A stretch of DNA of 22,306 nucleotides from Aphodosoma sp045600865 (GTDB taxonomy: Bacteria > Bacteroidota > Bacteroidia > Bacteroidales > Paludibacteraceae), in assembly GCA_045600865.1 (NCBI GenBank), contig JAZRYS010000097.1:1-22306 (forward strand), in the 5' to 3' direction. Positions 15,323 through 22,306 of this stretch are shown here, in pieces. The notes beneath the pieces were generated by a model that worked only from the letters and a program-made list of their open reading frames with translations, made no database searches and was not told the origin of the DNA. Within the stretch, counting starts at the first letter, position 1. Every line of letters starts with the position of its first letter. A program made the translations under genes and the position numbers.

Positions 15323-15405
15323 GCCAGAGGAAACCCCTCCGTTTATTACTTTTTGGTAGCAGGTCTTCTGGCGTTACATAATTAACTAATAACAAAAAAA
15401 GTAAT
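15323..15405 (+). promoter_or_regulatory. nagB leader with pseudoknot-like pairing
   Basis: GCCAGA (15323-15328) can pair with TCTGGC (15367-15372). ATTACTTTTT (15345-15354), which lies in that loop, can pair over 10 bp with AAAAAGTAAT (15396-15405), which ends 3 nt before the start codon. The crossed pairing would be an H-type pseudoknot that occupies the ribosome landing site. No known riboswitch class is recognised. Confidence 0.4.
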
Positions 15406-15408
15406 TCT

Positions 15409-16203
15409 ATGAGAGTTATCATTGAACCAGATTTCGACCTGATGTCGAAATGGGCTGCCAATTATGTAGCCAAAAGAATCAGCGAGGCAAAGCCGACAGC
15501 AGAGAAACCATTCAAGTTGGGTTGCCCTACAGGCTCGTCGCCACTCGGCCTTTACCGTGAACTTATCCGCAAATACGAAGCCGGAGAGGTTTCGTTCGAG
15601 AATGTCATCACATTCAACATGGACGAGTATGTGAATTTGCCAGAAAGCCACCCTGAGTCGTACCACTCATTCATGTGGAACAACTTCTTCTCGCACATTA
15701 ACATCAAGAAAGAGAACGTTCACATACTGAACGGCAATGCGCCAGACCTTGAGAAAGAATGCGCCGAATACGAAGCAGCAATAGTGGCAGCAGGCGGAAT
15801 AGACCTCTTCATGGGAGGTATAGGCCCTGACGGACACATTGCATTCAACGAGCCTGGTTCATCACTGACTTCCCGCACACGCCAGAAGAGCCTGACAACT
15901 GACACTATCATCGCAAATTGCCGTTTCTTCGACAACGATGTCAACATGGTGCCTAAACGTGCACTTACAGTTGGCGTAGGCACTGTAATGGATGCCAAAG
16001 AGGTACTCATCATGGTGAATGGCCACAACAAGGCTCGCGCTCTGCAACATGCAATAGAAGAGGGTGTCAACCACATGTGGACAATCTCTGCCCTCCAGAT
16101 GCACCAGCACGCAATAATCGTCTGCGACGAGGCTGCCTGCGGTGAGCTGAAAGTTGACACTTACAAGTATTTCAAGGATATCGAGAAGGACAATCTTCTC
16201 TAA
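15409..16203 (+). CDS. nagB: Glucosamine-6-phosphate deaminase NagB
   Basis: The enzyme converts glucosamine 6-phosphate to fructose 6-phosphate and ammonia, the last step of amino sugar catabolism. The protein has 264 residues, the usual length. The start MRVIIEPDF, the phosphate loop CPTGSSPLGLY (39-49) and the catalytic residues Asp72, Asp141, His143 and Glu148 fall at the same numbers as in the E. coli enzyme. It is monocistronic: its own promoter, a long structured leader that may control translation, and a strong terminator 28 bp after the stop. Confidence 0.97.
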   Translation: MRVIIEPDFDLMSKWAANYVAKRISEAKPTAEKPFKLGCPTGSSPLGLYRELIRKYEAGEVSFENVITFNMDEYVNLPESHPESYHSFMWNNFFSHINIKKENVHILNGNAPDLEKECAEYEAAIVAAGGIDLFMGGIGPDGHIAFNEPGSSLTSRTRQKSLTTDTIIANCRFFDNDVNMVPKRALTVGVGTVMDAKEVLIMVNGHNKARALQHAIEEGVNHMWTISALQMHQHAIIVCDEAACGELKVDTYKYFKDIEKDNLL

Positions 16204-16230
16204 TATTGACACACTGACACACCGCGATGA

Positions 16231-16262
16231 CGGACACCCTGACATGGGTGTCCGTTTTTTTT
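16231..16262 (+). terminator. Intrinsic terminator of nagB
   Basis: CGGACACCC (16231-16239), loop TGACAT, GGGTGTCCG (16246-16254), then eight T (16255-16262). The 9-bp stem is perfect and GC-rich. Confidence 0.93.
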
Positions 16263-16306
16263 ACAAAAAAGTGACTCAAAACCATTGTCATGTCAGAAAA
16301 AGTTCG

Positions 16307-16314
16307 TACCTTTG
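16307..16314 (+). promoter_or_regulatory. Promoter of the ATPase gene at 16432
   Basis: TACCTTTG is preceded by GAAAAAGTTCG and followed by CAGCGC. A TTG lies about 20 bp upstream (16285-16287). Confidence 0.75.
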
Positions 16315-16318
16315 CAGC

Positions 16319-16417
16319 GCAAAAGTGTAAAGTAGAGTTTACACTTTTATAGCAAAAGTGTTATATAGAGTTTACACATTTATAACAAATCTGTTATATA
16401 GAGTTTACATATTGGCA
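16319..16417 (+). repeat. Three 33-bp palindromic repeats in the ATPase leader
   Basis: Three contiguous 33-bp units occupy 16319-16351, 16352-16384 and 16385-16417. The first is an imperfect palindrome: AAAAGTGTAAA at its start and TTTACACTTTT near its end. All share TAGAGTTTACA. The period and the AAAAGTGTA core match the array at 4769-4844. The array starts 5 bp after the -7 box and ends 14 bp before the start codon. Confidence 0.9.
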
Positions 16418-16431
16418 TAAAAAAGAGTATT

Positions 16432-17637
16432 ATGGAGGCATTATTGGAAAAGCACGAACATTATCTGGCAGAAGTACCGATGCAGCACATCAGGGAATTA
16501 TCGGGAAAAATTGACTGGAGCGAGAGGCTTATTGCCATCAAAGGACCAAAAGGAGTCGGGAAATCGACTCTGATGCTGCAACATATCATAAAAGATTTCA
16601 AAGCAGACAAAGGACATGTGCTATATTGTTCTGCCGACTCCAACTACTTCTCCACCCACACACTGGTGGATACAGCAAGCCAATTCGTGAAGATTGGCGG
16701 CACCCACCTGTTCATCGACGAAATCCACAAATACGATGGTTGGAGCAGAGAAATCAAAGAGATTTACGACCTGCACAAGCAGCTGCACATCGTGGTGAGC
16801 GGTTCATCGCTGATACAGATTAACGACGGGGATGCAGACCTGTCGAGAAGAATGATAACGTACAACATTCCCGGCTTGTCGTTCAGAGAGTTCCTGATAA
16901 TGAGCAAAAAGCCGGCAATGCCGGCAATCACGTTTGATGAGTTGCTGGAGGCACCGAACGCATTCTGCAGGGAAGTGAATCAGAAATGCAAACCACTGGA
17001 GTACTTTCCGACCTACCTGAAATACGGATACTACCCATTCTATTTCGAAAGCAGGAGCAGTTACCTGAGACGAATCGAGAATGTGGTAAGCTACACCATC
17101 GATGTAGAACTGACCAAATACAGGGGACTGGACGTAGGCAACACAAGGACAGTCAACGCATTGCTACAGGTAATATCGCAGCTGACGCCATACGAAGTGG
17201 ATATCGCAAAACTGGCGAGGACTACAGGCATTTCACGTCCGACAACACTGCGATACCTAAAAAACCTGCAGGAGGCGAAACTGATTCACAGGCTATACAC
17301 TGACCTGCAAAGCATCACAGACCTGCAAAAGCCAGACAAGATACTGATAGATAATCCGAACCTGCTTTACGCACTGTCACCAACCACACCAGAGATTGGC
17401 ACAGTTAGAGAATCGTTCATGGCATGTATGCTGTCTGGAGCAGAGCACACTATTGAAAATGCTGGGAAGAAAAGCGGAGACCTGAGAGTTGACCACAAAT
17501 ACGTTATCGAGATTGGAGGAGCAGACAAAGGGTTCAAACAGATTGAAAACGAAGAGAATTCATTCGTTGCAGCAGACAACATCGACAGTGCCAGCCTGAA
17601 AAAAATTCCACTATGGGCATTCGGTTTCATGTACTGA
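16432..17637 (+). CDS. AAA_14 family ATPase
   Basis: The protein has 401 residues and begins at ATG 16432. Walker A is GPKGVGKST (38-46), Walker B is HLFIDEIHK (92-100), and VVSGSSL (121-127) is a sensor-like strand. A helix-turn-helix-like stretch (about 255-285, ARTTGISRPTTLRYLKNL) is followed by a DUF4143-type region. Near the C-terminus VIEIGG stands where related proteins have an ExK motif, so any nuclease site is probably dead. It is placed between the nagB terminator and the carA promoter as a self-contained unit with its own promoter, which suggests insertion into a housekeeping neighbourhood. The function is unknown. Confidence 0.88.
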   Translation: MEALLEKHEHYLAEVPMQHIRELSGKIDWSERLIAIKGPKGVGKSTLMLQHIIKDFKADKGHVLYCSADSNYFSTHTLVDTASQFVKIGGTHLFIDEIHKYDGWSREIKEIYDLHKQLHIVVSGSSLIQINDGDADLSRRMITYNIPGLSFREFLIMSKKPAMPAITFDELLEAPNAFCREVNQKCKPLEYFPTYLKYGYYPFYFESRSSYLRRIENVVSYTIDVELTKYRGLDVGNTRTVNALLQVISQLTPYEVDIAKLARTTGISRPTTLRYLKNLQEAKLIHRLYTDLQSITDLQKPDKILIDNPNLLYALSPTTPEIGTVRESFMACMLSGAEHTIENAGKKSGDLRVDHKYVIEIGGADKGFKQIENEENSFVAADNIDSASLKKIPLWAFGFMY

Positions 17638-17667
17638 AACAACTGTTGAAAAATAGTCAGAGAAATA

Positions 17668-17699
17668 TTTGGCAGGGTCGGAAAAATGTCGTACCTTTG
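17668..17699 (+). promoter_or_regulatory. Promoter of carAB
   Basis: TTTG (17668-17671) and TACCTTTG (17692-17699) are spaced by exactly 20 bp. A perfect 7-bp inverted repeat TTGCACA/TGTGCAA (17697-17703 and 17715-17721) overlaps the end of the box and could be an operator or the first leader hairpin. Confidence 0.8.
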
Positions 17700-17737
17700 C
17701 ACACAATATGAAGATGTGCAATCGAACATATCCATGG

Positions 17738-17755
17738 AACCGAGATTCGGTTTTT
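17738..17755 (+). promoter_or_regulatory. carA leader hairpin with T-run
   Basis: AACCGA (17738-17743), loop GAT, TCGGTT (17747-17752), followed by TTT. The stem is short (6 bp). It may be a pause or weak terminator within the ~140-nt carA leader. Confidence 0.45.
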
Positions 17756-17767
17756 CGTAAGATGGTT

Positions 17768-17814
17768 AAAAAGTAATTAATCAGCGTGACAGAGCTGTTT
17801 AGTTACTTTTTTTT
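17768..17814 (+). terminator. Terminator-like hairpin in the carA leader (candidate attenuator)
   Basis: AAAAAGTAATTAA (17768-17780) pairs with TTAGTTACTTTTT (17799-17811) over 13 bp with one G-U. After a T/T mismatch, CAGC/GCTG adds four pairs around an 8-nt loop. The hairpin runs into eight T (17807-17814). It lies downstream of the carA promoter and about 30 nt before the start codon, so it would stop transcription before carA unless it is prevented from forming. Confidence 0.6.
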
Positions 17815-17845
17815 GATGTTAGAATAAGAAAAAACACAAGACATA

Positions 17846-18925
17846 ATGAACAAAAAGAAAATCGTATTGGCTGACGGAACGGAATTTTACGGGACAGGCT
17901 TTGGTGCAGACCGTGAGGCTGTGAACGAGATTGTGTTCAACACCTCAATGGTCGGGTATCAGGAAATACTCTCCGACCCTTCCTATACAGACCAGATGGT
18001 TGTGATGACCTATCCGCTGATAGGCAATTATGGTATCACCGACGATGACTATGAAACGAAATTCCCCACCATAGGCGGTTTCATAGTTCACGAATACAAC
18101 GACCTTCCTTCGAATTTCCGCTACACAAAGACATTGAGCGAAGTGATGGAAGAGCATGACATCCCAGGCATTTCCGGCATTGACACACGCAAACTGAACC
18201 GCATAATACGTGACAAAGGCTCGATGCAGGTTATAATCACTGATGCCACTACACCAAAAGAATATGCCCTCTCAAAAATCGAGGCTCACCCAATACCACA
18301 CGACCAAGTCAGCCGAGTAAGTTGCAAGAAACGCTGGTTCTCGCGTACACCACAGCATAAATTCGATGTCGTGGCTATCGACTGCGGCATAAAATACAAC
18401 ATCATCCGCAAGCTGAATGGACTTGGCTGCAACGTGACAGTCGTGCCTTACAACATTACAGCCGAAGAGATTATGGCATTCCAGCCAGACGGGCTGTTCT
18501 TGTCAAACGGTCCTGGAGACCCAGAAGACATGACTTCAGTAATCGAGGTCATACGCAAACTGCATGGCAAGTTGCCAATCTTCGGCATCTGCCTTGGCCA
18601 TCAGATGATTTCGCTCGCCTACGGTGCGAAGACTTACAAAATGAAGTTCGGCCACCGTGGAGGAAACCACCCAGTCAAAAACCTTCTCACTGGCAAGATT
18701 GAAATCACATCACAGAACCACTCATACGCAGTTGACCCTGAGTCACTGAAGGGAACAGGATTGGAACTGACTCACATCAACGTACTGGACAACACCGCAG
18801 AGGGAGTAAGATGTGTGAAGGACAAGATATTCTCTATACAATATCACCCTGAAAGTGCACCAGGCCCTCAGGATTCCGGTTACCTTTTCAAAGAGTTCAT
18901 AGAGTTGATGAAGGGCTCGAATTAA
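17846..18925 (+). CDS. carA: Carbamoyl-phosphate synthase small subunit (glutaminase)
   Basis: The subunit hydrolyses glutamine and passes ammonia to CarB for carbamoyl phosphate synthesis, feeding the pyrimidine and arginine pathways. It has 359 residues, slightly shorter than the E. coli protein (about 380). The N-terminal CPSase domain opens with VLADGTEFYGTGFG. The class I glutaminase domain has LSNGPGDP (219-226), the nucleophile Cys249 in FGICLGHQ, and His334/Glu336 in YHPES. It is the first gene of a carA-carB operon. The intergenic gap of 37 bp consists almost wholly of a heptamer repeat. The structured leader upstream suggests attenuation. Confidence 0.97.
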   Translation: MNKKKIVLADGTEFYGTGFGADREAVNEIVFNTSMVGYQEILSDPSYTDQMVVMTYPLIGNYGITDDDYETKFPTIGGFIVHEYNDLPSNFRYTKTLSEVMEEHDIPGISGIDTRKLNRIIRDKGSMQVIITDATTPKEYALSKIEAHPIPHDQVSRVSCKKRWFSRTPQHKFDVVAIDCGIKYNIIRKLNGLGCNVTVVPYNITAEEIMAFQPDGLFLSNGPGDPEDMTSVIEVIRKLHGKLPIFGICLGHQMISLAYGAKTYKMKFGHRGGNHPVKNLLTGKIEITSQNHSYAVDPESLKGTGLELTHINVLDNTAEGVRCVKDKIFSIQYHPESAPGPQDSGYLFKEFIELMKGSN

Positions 18926-18958
18926 TTGATAATTGATAATTGACAATTGATAATTGAC
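18924..18958. repeat. AATTGAY heptamer array, five units, between carA and carB
   Basis: Five exact 7-bp units: AATTGAT, AATTGAT, AATTGAC, AATTGAT, AATTGAC. It starts in the carA stop codon and ends 4 bp before the carB ATG (18963). A TTG at 18954 within the array opens the carB frame but is an unlikely start. Confidence 0.9.
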
Positions 18959-18962
18959 GATT

Positions 18963-21900
18963 ATGCCAAAAAGAACAGATATACACAAGATAATGGTGAT
19001 AGGTTCAGGACCTATCGTCATCGGCCAGGCAGCCGAGTTCGACTATGCAGGAACTCAGGCGTGCCTTGCACTTAAAGAAGAGGGTTATGAGGTTGTGCTC
19101 GTAAACTCTAACCCAGCAACCATCATGACCGACACACATATAGCCGACAAAGTCTATATGGAACCTCTGACACTGGAATATGTGGCAAAAATCATACGTT
19201 TCGAGCGTCCGGACGCCATAGTTCCAGGACTCGGTGGTCAGACTGGTCTGAACCTTGCCGTACAGTTGGCAAAGAAGGGTGTCTTGAAAGAATGTGATGT
19301 CGAGATTCTCGGAACATCATTCGAAAGCATCGAGCGTGCCGAAGACCGTGAGTTGTTCAAAGAACTTTGCCAAGGATTGGGCGAGCCAGTGCTTCCTTCT
19401 TCAATTGCGAACTCAATGGAAGAAGGCTTGAAAGCAGCTCACGAAATTGGCTATCCTGTTGTCTTGAGACCAGCATTCACCCTTGGCGGAACAGGTGGCG
19501 GTTTTGCATATAATGATGACGATTTCCAGGATTTGATGCGCAACGCATTGATTCTCTCTCCTGTCCATCAGGTGCTTGTCGAGAAATCTATCAAGGGCTA
19601 CAAGGAGATTGAGTACGAGGTGATGCGTGATGCAAACGACACGGCTATCACCATCTGTAACATGGAGAACATCGACCCAGTGGGTGTCCATACAGGTGAC
19701 TCGATGGTTGTATGTCCTTCGCAGACCCTAACAAACAAGGAGTATCAATTGCTGCGTGATTCTGCTTTGAGAATCATCCGCGAATTGAAGATAGAAGGCG
19801 GCTGCAACGTGCAGTTTGCACTCGACCCACTGTCATTCAACTACTTCCTTATTGAAGTCAATCCACGTGTAAGCCGTTCTTCAGCACTTGCCTCGAAAGC
19901 ATCAGGCTACCCTATCGCACGAGTAAGTGCAAAGATAGCAGTAGGTATGCATCTTGACGAGATTCATCTTGCCAACACTCCTGCATGTTTCGAGCCAGCA
20001 CTCGACTATGTGGTGACAAAGATTGCCCGTTTCCCATTCGACAAGTTTGCTGATGCAAAGAACACCCTCGGCACACAGATGAAGGCTACCGGTGAGGTCA
20101 TGAGCGTCGGACGCACGATGGAAGAGTCACTGCTCAAGGCTGTCCGCTCGCTCGAAATTGGTGTCTGCCATATCTACAACAAGAAATTCAACGGCTGGGA
20201 TGCCCAGAAACTGCTTGACTACATACACAACGCAACAGACGACCGTCTCTATGCAATAGCACAACTAATCAGGCTGGGAGTCGATTTGGGCATGATATTC
20301 AACTCGACAAAGATTGACATGTTCTTCCTTGAGAAATTCAAGAACATAGTCGATTACGAGAAGATACTGAAAACTGGTATTGGCGACGAGAAGATATTGC
20401 GCAAAGCCAAAGTCATGGGCTTCAGCGACAAATATATCGGACAGATATGGGGAAAGACAGAAGGCGAGATGTACGAATTGCGCAAGCAGTTCGGCATATT
20501 CCCTGTATATAAGATGATTGATACCTGTGCAAGCGAGTTCACTTCATACGTGCCTTATTTCTACTCCACATACGACCCAGGCGAGAACGAGAGCATCGTT
20601 TCCGACAAGAAAAAGATTATCGTGCTTGGTTCTGGTCCTATCCGCATTGGCCAGGGTATCGAGTTCGACTACTCTACTGTCCACACAATATGGTCAATAC
20701 GCGAGGCAGGTTACGAGGCTATCATCATAAACAACAACCCTGAGACTGTCTCTACCGACTACACGACATCAGACAAACTCTACTTCGAGCCGCTGACTGT
20801 CGAGGACGTGATGAACATCGTGCAGATGGAAAAGCCAGTGGGCATAATCGTTTCTCTGGGTGGACAGACAGCTATCAACCTCGCTGCCCCACTCTTCAGA
20901 CTCGGAGTGCCAATCATCGGAACAGACGTGCAGGCTATCGAGAATGCCGAAAACCGTGACTCCTTCGAAAAGATTATGGTAAAACTCGGTATTCCTCAAC
21001 CTAAGGGATTGGCAGTGACCGACATCGAAGAGGGTGTAAGGGTTGCCAACGAGATTGGTTTCCCTGTATTGGTCAGACCATCATACGTGCTTGGTGGACG
21101 CGCAATGCAGATCGTGAACAACGAGCCTTCACTGAGACATTACCTGCAGACAGCCGTTGAAATAAACACAGAGCAACCTGTTCTTGTTGATAAATATATA
21201 ATGGGCAAAGAGTTGGAGGTAGATGCTGTTTGCGATGGAACAGATGTCTTCATCCCAGGCATCATGGAGCATGTCGAAAAGACAGGTATCCACTCAGGTG
21301 ACTCAATCTCAGTCTATCCAACATTCTCTGTATCGCAAGTTGTCAAGGACAAGATAATCGACTATACAGTACGACTCGGAAAGGCAATTGGCATTGTCGG
21401 ACTTTACAACATCCAGTTCATTGCAGACAGCAACGATGACGTCTATGTAATCGAGGTCAACCCACGTTCTTCAAGGACGGTACCATTCCTCAGCAAGGCA
21501 ACAGGTTATCAGTTGGCCGACATCGGCACACAGGTTATTCTCGGCCATTCACTTAAGGAACAAGGATATACAAGCGTTTATCCATCAGAAAAGAAGCGTT
21601 GGTACGTCAAAGCTCCTGCCTTCTCGTTCAACAAACTCTCCGGAATGGACGCTTACCTATCGCCAGAGATGAAGTCAACAGGCGAGGCTATCGGTTATGA
21701 CAAGTCCCTCACACGTGCGCTCTACAAGGCATTGCGCTCTTCGGGTATGCACATGACCAACTACGGTACCTTGCTTTGCACAATCGCTGATGCCGACAAA
21801 GCTCAGGCACTGCCTCTCATCAAGCGTTTCTATGACCTCGGCTTCAACATCGAGGCTACCGAGGGTACTGCAAACTACCTGAAAGAACATGGCATACGCA

Positions 21901-22148
21901 CACGCATTCGCCAGAAGATTACTGAAGGCAACACCGAACTTTTTGACGCATTGAGACAGGGACATATCAATTACGTGATAAACACAATAGACATCAACCA
22001 GACAAGCACCACACGCGATGGCTATGAAATCCGCCGTTGTGCCGTTGAGAACAATGTGGCATTGTTCTCGTCGCTCGAGACAGTTTCTGTTCTTCTCGAT
22101 GTCTTGGAAGAGATAACCCTCGGTGTAAGCACCATTGATGCAGAATAA
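18963..22148 (+). CDS. carB: Carbamoyl-phosphate synthase large subunit
   Basis: The subunit makes carbamoyl phosphate from bicarbonate, ammonia (from CarA) and two ATP. It has 1061 residues from ATG 18963, close to the usual ~1070. It shows the internal duplication of the family. The first half begins IMVIGSGPIVIGQAAEFDYAG and has the ATP-grasp loop LRPAFTLGGTGGG (168-180). The second half begins near residue 555 with a matching VLGSGPIRIGQGIEFDYS and has LVRPSYVLGGRAM. The final ~130 residues are the allosteric MGS-like domain, where nucleotides such as UMP act in known enzymes. The gene is intact, and an AATTGA array followed by a REP-like element lies just downstream. Confidence 0.98.
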   Translation: MPKRTDIHKIMVIGSGPIVIGQAAEFDYAGTQACLALKEEGYEVVLVNSNPATIMTDTHIADKVYMEPLTLEYVAKIIRFERPDAIVPGLGGQTGLNLAVQLAKKGVLKECDVEILGTSFESIERAEDRELFKELCQGLGEPVLPSSIANSMEEGLKAAHEIGYPVVLRPAFTLGGTGGGFAYNDDDFQDLMRNALILSPVHQVLVEKSIKGYKEIEYEVMRDANDTAITICNMENIDPVGVHTGDSMVVCPSQTLTNKEYQLLRDSALRIIRELKIEGGCNVQFALDPLSFNYFLIEVNPRVSRSSALASKASGYPIARVSAKIAVGMHLDEIHLANTPACFEPALDYVVTKIARFPFDKFADAKNTLGTQMKATGEVMSVGRTMEESLLKAVRSLEIGVCHIYNKKFNGWDAQKLLDYIHNATDDRLYAIAQLIRLGVDLGMIFNSTKIDMFFLEKFKNIVDYEKILKTGIGDEKILRKAKVMGFSDKYIGQIWGKTEGEMYELRKQFGIFPVYKMIDTCASEFTSYVPYFYSTYDPGENESIVSDKKKIIVLGSGPIRIGQGIEFDYSTVHTIWSIREAGYEAIIINNNPETVSTDYTTSDKLYFEPLTVEDVMNIVQMEKPVGIIVSLGGQTAINLAAPLFRLGVPIIGTDVQAIENAENRDSFEKIMVKLGIPQPKGLAVTDIEEGVRVANEIGFPVLVRPSYVLGGRAMQIVNNEPSLRHYLQTAVEINTEQPVLVDKYIMGKELEVDAVCDGTDVFIPGIMEHVEKTGIHSGDSISVYPTFSVSQVVKDKIIDYTVRLGKAIGIVGLYNIQFIADSNDDVYVIEVNPRSSRTVPFLSKATGYQLADIGTQVILGHSLKEQGYTSVYPSEKKRWYVKAPAFSFNKLSGMDAYLSPEMKSTGEAIGYDKSLTRALYKALRSSGMHMTNYGTLLCTIADADKAQALPLIKRFYDLGFNIEATEGTANYLKEHGIRTRIRQKITEGNTELFDALRQGHINYVINTIDINQTSTTRDGYEIRRCAVENNVALFSSLETVSVLLDVLEEITLGVSTIDAE

Positions 22149-22167
22149 TTGACAATTGATAATTGAT
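22147..22167. repeat. AATTGAY heptamer array, three units, after carB
   Basis: The units AATTGAC, AATTGAT, AATTGAT start inside the carB stop codon. The REP-like element begins 4 bp later. The pairing of the two repeat types at the end of an operon suggests a preferred site for such sequences. Confidence 0.85.
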
Positions 22168-22171
22168 AACT

Positions 22172-22290
22172 CAAGTTTCGCAAGTAGTAGCCCTGAAGGG
22201 GCGGCACATATTAGCACAGGGCGTGAGCCCTGTGTATATAAGGTTGTTATAATATTTAAGTCCTGTAAGGACGACACATTTATTTTCACC
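22172..22290 (+). repeat. REP-like three-hairpin intergenic element, right copy
   Basis: This is the inverted counterpart of 22-139. It has GCCCTGAAGGGGC (22189-22201), CACAGGGC-gtga-GCCCTGTG (22215-22234, a longer 8-bp stem than the left copy) and GTCCT-gta-AGGAC (22260-22272). No transposase accompanies it. It could serve as a 3' end stabiliser or weak terminator for carB; this is inference. Confidence 0.85.
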
Positions 22291-22306
22291 ATTATGTGCT
22301 ATTTAA

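Noticed and set aside
16319..16417. CRISPR-like array
   Set aside because: The three 33-bp units are contiguous with no spacers, and no cas gene is near; they are leader repeats.
1..22306. Composite transposon bounded by the REP-like elements
   Set aside because: There is no transposase or target duplication, and the interior holds core metabolic genes.

Overview
The window looks like the chromosome of a member of the Bacteroidales, most likely Prevotellaceae or a close relative. At least ten start sites have the Bacteroidetes -7 box TAnnTTTG, several with a TTTG about 20 bp upstream. Shine-Dalgarno sequences are mostly absent. One protein has a type IX secretion-like tail, and both ends carry palindromic intergenic repeats that I recall from Bacteroidetes genomes. 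No rRNA, tRNA, CRISPR array, integrase or transposase was recognised.

Layout. 1-682 has no convincing gene: a palindromic repeat element, a leftward promoter with repeats in its leader but no gene behind it, and an 11-bp repeat array. 683-1642 is a leftward three-gene operon of DUF3791/DUF3990 type, a candidate toxin-antitoxin module. 1669-6526 is a rearranged ATPase region. A 228-bp divergent promoter cassette occurs twice as a direct repeat (1669-1896, 4824-5051). The right-hand copy drives an AAA_14/DUF4143 ATPase leftward and an intact AAA-ATPase/PD-(D/E)XK protein rightward. The left-hand copy drives the DUF3791/DUF3990 operon leftward and a broken ATPase gene rightward. Only the first ~30 codons and last ~14 codons of that broken gene survive, and its middle is occupied by a metallophosphoesterase gene. 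6584-11449 holds three exported proteins: an arginine-deiminase-like enzyme, a transglutaminase-like lipoprotein and an SGNH hydrolase with PKD domain and sorting tail. 11577-12704 is a third type of ATPase. 12753-14085 holds a 28-codon ORF coupled to a LOG-family nucleotide hydrolase, and a one-pass membrane protein of unknown role.

14144-22148 is mainly housekeeping: dihydroorotase, glucosamine-6-phosphate deaminase (nagB) with a clear terminator, another orphan ATPase, then carA-carB. CarAB makes carbamoyl phosphate for pyrimidine and arginine synthesis, and dihydroorotase acts two steps later in the pyrimidine pathway. The carA leader carries a terminator-like hairpin that could attenuate transcription, and the nagB leader can form a pseudoknot-like fold.

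The most unusual theme is the orphan ATPases. Three of them, plus the gene-less promoter at the left end, have three copies of a short repeat at or just after the -7 box. The repeat differs between loci, but two arrays share an exact 33-bp period and the core AAAAGTGTA. This looks like a locus-specific control element. The second theme is the ATPase gene whose centre was exchanged for a phosphoesterase gene of the same length.
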